Positions 58,133-64,000 of a stretch of 64,000 nt of DNA are shown one piece after another. The DNA comes from an uncultured Flavobacteriaceae bacterium. Lineage in GTDB: Bacteria > Bacteroidota > Bacteroidia > Flavobacteriales > Flavobacteriaceae. A model generated the notes under the pieces. That model was given only the letters and a program-made list of their open reading frames with translations. It made no database searches and was not told the DNA's origin. Location: NCBI GenBank assembly GCA_905479835.1, contig CAJQNZ010000029.1:1-64000 (forward strand), written 5' to 3'. Each line of letters opens with the position of its first letter. Within the stretch, counting starts at the first letter, position 1. The translations under genes were made by a program, and so were the position numbers.

Positions 58133-60013
58133 ATGAATAATAAATTCATACTTATTAAATTTACTTTTATAGTAGCATTATTTTTTAATGCTACTATTTC
58201 TTTTTCTCAAGTAATTTCTGAGACCGACTCTCTATTACTGGTCATTGATAAGAAAATTGTGGATGAACAATATGATTCCGCAGAGGCATTAATCAATTAT
58301 ATTAAGACCATTCCTCAATATGAAATTGATTCTATTAAACTAGAAGTGGATTTAACACTTGCTAAGTTATATCAAACTCGTAATGAAGATGAAAAAGCAT
58401 TGGGAATATTATTAAATGGACTTTCTAAAATTAAAGAAGATAAATCATCGCCTTTTATTGCTGATTATGCCTATGAAATAGGTAGTAAATTTTCTAAAAT
58501 TAAAAATTTCCCGAAAGGACTAGAATATTATAGAATGGTATTGTCTAGTGGTAAATATAGAAATGATTCGTTGGATATCTCTAGAGGTTTATTGGGTATT
58601 GGAAATATTCATTTTAGATATTATTATAATAGTAGGTATCTTGCTCTTAAATTAGAAGAAAATATGCAGCAGGTACATAAAGATAGTGCCTTGAATTACT
58701 ATAAAAATGTGATTGCAACATTTCCAAAAAATGAAAGTAAAAAGGAATCACTTGTTTATGCTAATAACAATCTTTTAGCATATTATGCTTATGATAAAGA
58801 ATATGATCTTGCTGAATTTTATGGGAAGAAAGCTTTAGAGATTCGTGAAGAACTAGGAGACTCTGTTGAAATAGCAGAAGGACTTAATGGTCTTGGAGCG
58901 ATAACTACTTATAAAGGGGATTTAATAAAAGCGAAGGAGTACTATGAAAGAGCATTACAAATTCTTGATAAAAAAGAAGGTTATAATTCTAAATTTCAAA
59001 AGTTAACATTATTAAATAATATTGCTGATAATTATAAAAGAAGAAAACAATATCAGAAAGCTTATGAAACTTTAAATAGAGCTCAGGATTTTGGAAATAA
59101 ATTGAATGTAGAAAGTGCCAATGAAAAATATGCTGAGTACGAAGCAAAGTACAATGTTGCAGAAAAAGAAAAAATTGTAGAGATAGAAAAAAACAAACGC
59201 CAACAAATAGAATTTTGGTTGTATGTATTGGGATTGGCTACCATTTTGCTAGTTGGGTTTTCTGGATTGTTATACAATACTTTTCGACTGAGAAGAAAGA
59301 ATTTAACATTAGAACACGATCAAGAAAAGTTATTGCAAGAACGTAAAATAGAACAGGTTCAGAATGAATCACAGATAAAAATATTAAATGCTACGCTGGA
59401 CGGGAAAGAAGATGAGAGACGGCATATTGCAGAAGTATTACACAATAGTGTAAGTGCATTGCTTTCTTCTGCCAATCTTCATTTACAAGCGGCAAAAATT
59501 GACTTGAAAGACAAGACTCCTCAAGAGATCATAAAAACACAAGCAATCATCAGTGAAGCTGCCGATAAGATTCGTGATCTTTCTCATAAATTGGTATCTT
59601 CTGTTTTATTGAAGTTTGGATTGAGTTATGCCATGGAAGACTTATGTGAGAAATATTCCAATTCTCAATTGACATTTGAAACACAATCAAAAAATATAAT
59701 ACGGTACAATCAAGATTTTGAAATTAAGATCCATAGTATAGTTGAGGAATTTGTAAATAATATTATCAAGCATAGTAATGCTGATAAAGCGACGATACTA
59801 TTAGAACAAAAAGAAGGAAAGTTACAAGTACGGATATTTGATGATGGAGATGGTTTTGATATAGAAAAAATGCGTAAAAATGATAAAGGAGGTCTTGGAA
59901 TTGTTCAGATAGAAGCACGTATAAAAATGATGGAAGGGATATTTGACCTTAAATCATCGAAAGCTACAGGGACTCGTATTTTTATAAATATTCCTATTCC
60001 AGAAGATTACTAA
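58133..60013 (+). CDS. TPR-containing sensor histidine kinase
   Basis: A 626-residue kinase. Signal peptide (about 1-26), periplasmic TPR array (about 30-345; clear units at about 230-330), one membrane helix (about 359-382), coiled coil (about 390-425), HisKA_3-like dimerisation domain with H437 in EVLHNSV, and HATPase with N-box EEFVNNIIKHSNA, DDGDGF and GGLGIVQIEAR. In NarX/DesK-type kinases the residue after the His is usually Asp; here it is Asn. Partner of the NarL-type regulator in the same operon. The stop overlaps the phosphoesterase stop by 4 bases. Confidence 0.9.
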   Translation: MNNKFILIKFTFIVALFFNATISFSQVISETDSLLLVIDKKIVDEQYDSAEALINYIKTIPQYEIDSIKLEVDLTLAKLYQTRNEDEKALGILLNGLSKIKEDKSSPFIADYAYEIGSKFSKIKNFPKGLEYYRMVLSSGKYRNDSLDISRGLLGIGNIHFRYYYNSRYLALKLEENMQQVHKDSALNYYKNVIATFPKNESKKESLVYANNNLLAYYAYDKEYDLAEFYGKKALEIREELGDSVEIAEGLNGLGAITTYKGDLIKAKEYYERALQILDKKEGYNSKFQKLTLLNNIADNYKRRKQYQKAYETLNRAQDFGNKLNVESANEKYAEYEAKYNVAEKEKIVEIEKNKRQQIEFWLYVLGLATILLVGFSGLLYNTFRLRRKNLTLEHDQEKLLQERKIEQVQNESQIKILNATLDGKEDERRHIAEVLHNSVSALLSSANLHLQAAKIDLKDKTPQEIIKTQAIISEAADKIRDLSHKLVSSVLLKFGLSYAMEDLCEKYSNSQLTFETQSKNIIRYNQDFEIKIHSIVEEFVNNIIKHSNADKATILLEQKEGKLQVRIFDDGDGFDIEKMRKNDKGGLGIVQIEARIKMMEGIFDLKSSKATGTRIFINIPIPEDY

Positions 60014-60507
60014 CCTCGTTTTTCAAGTTCGATAATTTCAAGTTCTTTAATGTCAGCTTCATCAATTTTAAATCGAAGCATGGTTCTTACTTTATGAAAA
60101 CCATGTTTTCCAACGGCACCAGGATTTAAGTGTAGAAGATTTAATTTTTTGTCAAATTGCACTTTCAAGATATGGGAATGTCCACTGATAAATATTTTAG
60201 GTGGATTCACTTTTATTTCTTCTCGTATTCTCAGATTGTACTTATTAGGATATCCACCTATGTGTGTCATCCAAACATCCACTTTTTCAATTGTAAACCG
60301 ATTGTCTAGAGGAAATTCTGTTCGTGCAACTGCATCATCAATATTTCCGTAAACTGCTCGTAAAGGTTTTAGTTCCTTAATTATATCTGTTACTTTTAAA
60401 TCACCAATATCTCCTGCATGCCACACTTCGTCTGCTTGCTTTACATATTTCAATATTTGATCATCAATATAACTATGTGTGTCGGAAAGTAATAAAATTT
60501 TCTTCAT
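60010..60507 (-). CDS. YfcE/MJ0936-type metallophosphoesterase
   Basis: A 165-residue calcineurin-like phosphoesterase. Metal motifs in order: SDTHSY (D8, H10), HAGDIGD, VYGNIDD, THIGGYP and SGHSHILK. The small size equals YfcE/MJ0936 cyclic-nucleotide or phosphodiester hydrolases. Physiological substrate unknown. Convergent with the histidine kinase gene. Confidence 0.9.
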   Translation of the reverse strand: MKKILLLSDTHSYIDDQILKYVKQADEVWHAGDIGDLKVTDIIKELKPLRAVYGNIDDAVARTEFPLDNRFTIEKVDVWMTHIGGYPNKYNLRIREEIKVNPPKIFISGHSHILKVQFDKKLNLLHLNPGAVGKHGFHKVRTMLRFKIDEADIKELEIIELEKRG

Positions 60508-60537
60508 TTGATAAAAAAGTAATCTAAAATACTACCG

Positions 60538-60545
60538 TATATTTG
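60538..60545 (+). promoter_or_regulatory. -7 promoter box of truA
   Basis: TATATTTG matches TAnnTTTG, 25 bases before the TTG start at 60571. Confidence 0.5.
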
Positions 60546-60570
60546 TAGTGTACAAAAATAGGATTTTAGG

Positions 60571-61323
60571 TTGAGATATTTTATTGAACTTTCATATAAT
60601 GGAACGAATTATCACGGATGGCAAGTACAGCCAAATGTAATTTCAGTTCAAGAAAAAATCAATGATGGTCTTTCTAAATTATTGAAAGAATCCATTAATA
60701 TTATGGGAGCAGGAAGAACAGACGCAGGAGTTCATGCTTCGCAAATGTATGCGCACTTTGATTATGAGAAGGAGATCGATATCAAAAATCTGATTGATAG
60801 GTTAAATTCTTTTCTTCCAGATGATATTGTGATTTATAAAATTTTTCCTGTAAATGAGAAGGCACATACACGATTTCATGCAACTAGTAGAAGTTATGAG
60901 TATAGAATATTTCTCGGAAGAAATCCATTTTTATTGGAAACAACTTGGCAATTGTATCGTTATAAACTAGATGTAAAGAAGATGAATGAGGCCGCAAATA
61001 TATTATTGAATCATACTGATTTTAAATGTTTTTCAAAATCCAATACTGATGTAAATACTTATAATTGTGATGTGAGAGAAGCAATATGGAAGCAAGAAGA
61101 CAACATGTTGGTTTTTCACATTACAGCCGACCGATTTTTACGAAATATGGTTAGAGCAATAGTAGGGACATTGATTAATATTGGATTGGGAAAGAATAGT
61201 GTTGATGATATGACTTATATTATAGAAAGTAGAAATAGAAGCGAGGCAGGACTTTCAGTTCCAGCAAGAGGATTGTTTTTAACAAGGATAGAATACCCTA
61301 AAACAATGATGAATAATGAGTAG
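60571..61323 (+). CDS. truA: tRNA pseudouridine(38-40) synthase
   Basis: A 250-residue TruA starting at TTG. Catalytic D51 lies in GAGRTDAGVHA; the opening RYFIELSYNGTNYHGWQVQP and the C-terminal DRFLRNMVRAIVGTLI block are diagnostic. It makes pseudouridine at positions 38-40 of the tRNA anticodon arm. Overlaps the ABC exporter start by 8 bases. Confidence 0.95.
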   Translation: MRYFIELSYNGTNYHGWQVQPNVISVQEKINDGLSKLLKESINIMGAGRTDAGVHASQMYAHFDYEKEIDIKNLIDRLNSFLPDDIVIYKIFPVNEKAHTRFHATSRSYEYRIFLGRNPFLLETTWQLYRYKLDVKKMNEAANILLNHTDFKCFSKSNTDVNTYNCDVREAIWKQEDNMLVFHITADRFLRNMVRAIVGTLINIGLGKNSVDDMTYIIESRNRSEAGLSVPARGLFLTRIEYPKTMMNNE

Positions 61324-63076
61324 TACTACAGGAAAAGCATTTGACATAAAGATATTTAAGAGATTGATGCAGTATGCAAGCAAGTATCGTTTGCCATTTT
61401 TCATTACCACACTTTCAGCAATTATATTATCTGTTCTTGCTGTTTTAAAGCCCAAAATTATTCAATATGTAATCGATGTAAAGTTTCCATTAAATGATAG
61501 CAATATAATACTGAATTATGTAGGATTGTTATTTATGATACTTCTTAGTGAATCTTTAATTCGATTGTTATTCATTTTTCTGGCCAATAAATTAGGTTAT
61601 AGTATTATTAAAGACATCCGAATGAAACTTCACAATCATATGTTGAATTTTAAAATGTCTTATTTTGATAAATCTTCTGTTGGAAAGTTAGTCACAAGAG
61701 TTGTTACAGATACCGAACAAATTGCTAATTTTTTCAGTAATGGTTTATTCATGATAATCAGTGATTTATTAACAATGATTGCTGTAATTGCAGCAATGTT
61801 ATGGATGAACTGGCGCTTATCATTGATAGCATTTGGTGTGTTACCAATTTTAATTTATGCAACTAAGATTTTTCAAATCGCTATGAAATCATCGTTTAAA
61901 GAAGTGCGACTTCAGGCAGCAAACTTAAATGGATTTGTACAAGAAAGAGTTACTGGAATGAAGATTGTACAATTGTTCAATCGTGAAAAAACAGAATATA
62001 ATAATTTTGTCGAAATAAATAAAAAGCATAAAAAGGCTTGGATAAAAACGGTATGGTATTACTCCATATTTTTTCCTGTTGCAGAGATTTTATCTTCAAT
62101 AGCTATAGGGTTGATAGTATGGTATGGTGGAATGCAAGTTATTGCAGAAGGTTCTGTAACTGAAGTTGGTCAGATTATTGCTTTCATTATGTATTCCAAT
62201 ATGTTGTTTAGACCTTTACGTCAGATTGCAGATAAATTCAATACTCTTCAAATGGGAATGGTAGCAGGTGATCGCGTATTTGAAATATTGGATACTGAAA
62301 GTCATATTGATGCTAATGGTAATTTGGAAGTAGAGCAACTTGAGGGAAAAATTTCATTTCAAGATGTGCATTTTAGTTATATAAAAGGTGAAGAGGTATT
62401 AAAAGGAGTTTCATTTAATGTAAATCCAGGAGAAACGATTGCAATTGTTGGATCAACTGGAGCAGGAAAGTCTACTATTATCAATTTATTAAATCGTTTT
62501 TACGATATCGACTCTGGAACAATTTCTATTGATGATAATAAAATCAATCAATTCACATTACCCTCTTTAAGAAAACACGTAGCAGTAGTTTTACAAGATG
62601 TTTTTCTTTTTTCAGACACGATATACAAGAATATTATTTTGGATAAAGATATTTCGTTGGAACAAGTGAAAATCGCTGCAAAAGAAATAGGTATTCATGA
62701 ATTTATTATGAGTTTGCCACAAGGATATGATTATAATGTAAAAGAACGTGGCGTTATGTTATCATCAGGACAACGACAATTGATAGCCTTTTTAAGAGCG
62801 TATGTTAGTAATCCAAGTATTTTGGTTTTGGATGAAGCAACATCTTCTATCGATTCTTATTCTGAGCAATTGATACAAGACGCTACCGATAAGATTACTC
62901 AACATCAAACGTCAATTATCATTGCGCATAGATTAACTACTATTAAAAAAGCGGACAAAATTATTGTGATGGATAAAGGGTTGATTGTTGAGCAAGGTAC
63001 GCATCAAGAATTACTTGATAATAAAGGATATTATAGTAATTTACATGAAATGCAATTTAAGAAAGAAGCGAATTGA
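61316..63076 (+). CDS. MsbA/MdlB-like ABC exporter (fused permease-ATPase)
   Basis: A 586-residue half-transporter: six membrane helices (about 25-305), then an ATPase domain with Walker A GSTGAGKST (about 379-387), signature LSSGQRQ, Walker B ILVLDEATSSID and the switch His in IAHRLTT. It works as a homodimer or heterodimer exporting lipids, drugs or peptides; flavobacterial members next to truA are generally annotated as lipid/multidrug exporters. Coupled to truA by an 8-base overlap. Confidence 0.9.
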   Translation: MSSTTGKAFDIKIFKRLMQYASKYRLPFFITTLSAIILSVLAVLKPKIIQYVIDVKFPLNDSNIILNYVGLLFMILLSESLIRLLFIFLANKLGYSIIKDIRMKLHNHMLNFKMSYFDKSSVGKLVTRVVTDTEQIANFFSNGLFMIISDLLTMIAVIAAMLWMNWRLSLIAFGVLPILIYATKIFQIAMKSSFKEVRLQAANLNGFVQERVTGMKIVQLFNREKTEYNNFVEINKKHKKAWIKTVWYYSIFFPVAEILSSIAIGLIVWYGGMQVIAEGSVTEVGQIIAFIMYSNMLFRPLRQIADKFNTLQMGMVAGDRVFEILDTESHIDANGNLEVEQLEGKISFQDVHFSYIKGEEVLKGVSFNVNPGETIAIVGSTGAGKSTIINLLNRFYDIDSGTISIDDNKINQFTLPSLRKHVAVVLQDVFLFSDTIYKNIILDKDISLEQVKIAAKEIGIHEFIMSLPQGYDYNVKERGVMLSSGQRQLIAFLRAYVSNPSILVLDEATSSIDSYSEQLIQDATDKITQHQTSIIIAHRLTTIKKADKIIVMDKGLIVEQGTHQELLDNKGYYSNLHEMQFKKEAN

Positions 63077-63080
63077 TCCA

Positions 63081-63854
63081 TTACATTAAATCACTTTTAA
63101 GTGTTTCCACTAGTCCAAATTCGTTTTCATAAAGTACAAACTCTCCGTCTTTGATATAGGATATTTTCCCTGTTTCTTCCGAAACAACCAAGCATAGAGC
63201 ATCAGATTTTTCAGTAATACCTACAGCAGCTCTATGACGTAATCCGAATCTTGTAGGAATATCTTTATTGGAAAGAGGAAGTATAACTCGTGTTGCTACA
63301 ATGATATTTCCTTTGATAATTGTCGCTCCATCATGCAATGGACTGTTTTTATAAAATATACTTTCAAGAATAGGGCCATTTACTTCAGCATTCATTTTAT
63401 CTCCAGTATTTGTGATAAAATCCAAGTTTTGGTCTCTTTCAAAAACTAATAAAGCTCCAGTTCTCGATTTTCCCATAGTAATACAGGAACTTACAATTGT
63501 ATCAATATCTGTCTCAAGGTTTATTTCTGATTTTAAAAATTTGATTTGTTTTAAAAAACTCTTTTTTGAAGCAAAATTTGTAGTTCCCAGCATCAGTAAA
63601 AATTTTCGAATTTCTTGTTGAAAAACAACAATGAGTGCTATAACTCCACCACCAATTAACGTTCCTAATATTCCACTCAACATCTCCATTTCCAACGTCT
63701 GAGTGATTTTCCACATTATAAAAATGATGGCAATTCCGATAAAAATATTAATAGCAACTGTACCACGAAGCAGTTTATAGATGTAATAAAGAAATAAAGC
63801 AACAAGGACAACATCAAGAATGTCTAAAAATGAGTAGTCCAAAAAGTCAAGCAT
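63081..63854 (-). CDS. cdaA: Diadenylate cyclase CdaA
   Basis: A 257-residue c-di-AMP synthase: three N-terminal membrane helices (about 12-30, 33-50, 60-78) and a DAC domain with the catalytic DGA at 175-177 and RHR at 206-208. It condenses two ATP into cyclic di-AMP, a messenger in potassium and osmotic control. It lies 45 bases after the end of folP on the same strand, a pairing I recall as common in Bacteroidota. Confidence 0.94.
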   Translation of the reverse strand: MLDFLDYSFLDILDVVLVALFLYYIYKLLRGTVAINIFIGIAIIFIMWKITQTLEMEMLSGILGTLIGGGVIALIVVFQQEIRKFLLMLGTTNFASKKSFLKQIKFLKSEINLETDIDTIVSSCITMGKSRTGALLVFERDQNLDFITNTGDKMNAEVNGPILESIFYKNSPLHDGATIIKGNIIVATRVILPLSNKDIPTRFGLRHRAAVGITEKSDALCLVVSEETGKISYIKDGEFVLYENEFGLVETLKSDLM

Positions 63855-63899
63855 ATCGTGTTTTTTTGTAAATGTAATAAAAATCTCATTAATGTAATA

Positions 63900-64000
63900 T
63901 TAACCAATTTGCTGATAAATTTTCACAGCTTCCATTGCTTCTTTAACATCATGAACACGTAGAATATTTGTTCCATTCATCAGAGCTATAGTATTTGCTG
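63900..64000 (-). CDS. folP: Dihydropteroate synthase, C-terminal end (cut by window edge)
   Basis: The minus strand reads 32 codons before a TAA at 63902-63900, including NILRVHDVKEAMEAVKIYQQI, the characteristic C-terminal R-V-H-D block of FolP, which makes 7,8-dihydropteroate from p-aminobenzoate in folate synthesis. The rest lies beyond the right edge. Position upstream of cdaA fits. Confidence 0.85.
   Translation of the reverse strand, partial: ANTIALMNGTNILRVHDVKEAMEAVKIYQQIG

Noticed and set aside
1-64000. CRISPR arrays, insertion sequences, prophage, replication origin.
   Set aside because: No regularly spaced repeats, transposase, integrase, phage structural or dnaA/rep-type genes were seen in any frame.

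Overview
The window is about 64 kb of low-GC (roughly one third G+C by eye), gene-dense chromosome. Several signs point to a marine-type Flavobacteriaceae (Bacteroidota): promoters follow the Bacteroidota TAnnTTTG pattern, many lipoproteins end in an S-C lipobox, and marker genes include an extended Rho, DUF4293, DUF2452, a GYDIA-type GHMP kinase, class II HMG-CoA reductase for a mevalonate pathway, and the coaX-lptC-CNNM-ppiD neighbourhood. I do not assign a genus. There is no phage, transposase, plasmid or CRISPR signal; the window reads as core plus accessory metabolic chromosome.

Region 1 (1-13310) is the distinctive part. An AraC-type regulator (cut by the left edge) diverges from a six-gene operon holding all four steps of trans-4-hydroxy-L-proline degradation (epimerase, FAD D-hydroxyproline dehydrogenase, DapA-like deaminase, 2-oxoglutarate-semialdehyde dehydrogenase) plus two peptidases (DUF885 lipoprotein, M24 prolidase-like). 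Tail-to-tail with it lies a 1009-residue fusion of an APH-fold kinase, an M23 peptidase-like domain and a class III PLP enzyme, which matches the kinase/phospho-lyase pair of 5-hydroxylysine breakdown. Two genes on is a DUF1338 (HglS-type) 2-oxoadipate enzyme. I read this as a collagen-marker (hydroxyproline plus hydroxylysine) catabolic island. The single steps are known families; the combination and the fusion are the interesting part.

Region 2 (13.5-26.8 kb) is a mosaic of accessory and housekeeping genes: GNAT enzymes, PhnA-like zinc protein, a CHRD-CHRD-cupredoxin lipoprotein, an FAD oxidoreductase, an M20 dipeptidase operon, tRNA-Leu(TAG) with a vestigial second 3' end, a NucA-type nuclease, a thioesterase, an orphan OppC-like permease and a C-terminal processing protease.

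Region 3 (27-33.5 kb): surE, a small membrane protein, lpxB and comEC, then a thioredoxin-like protein and a POT peptide transporter. Region 4 (33.6-46 kb) carries a split mevalonate/isoprenoid cluster (HMG-CoA reductase, GHMP kinase; later diphosphomevalonate decarboxylase, mevalonate kinase, UbiA prenyltransferase) interrupted by a DUF6973 lipoprotein, a serine hydrolase, a mini MotA/TolQ-like protein and a LytS/LytTR two-component system; it ends with an RluB-type pseudouridine synthase and tRNA-Phe(GAA).

Region 5 (46.2-56.3 kb) is a cell-envelope operon (coaX, beta-barrel candidate, TPR protein, lptC, small membrane protein, CNNM/CorC, PpiD-type isomerase), a VTT/DedA-type membrane protein and rho. 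Region 6 (56.5-64 kb) holds DUF4293, a NarL-type response regulator/small protein/TPR histidine kinase operon with an elaborate repeat array upstream, a YfcE-type phosphoesterase, truA, an MsbA-like ABC exporter, the diadenylate cyclase cdaA and the 3' end of folP.
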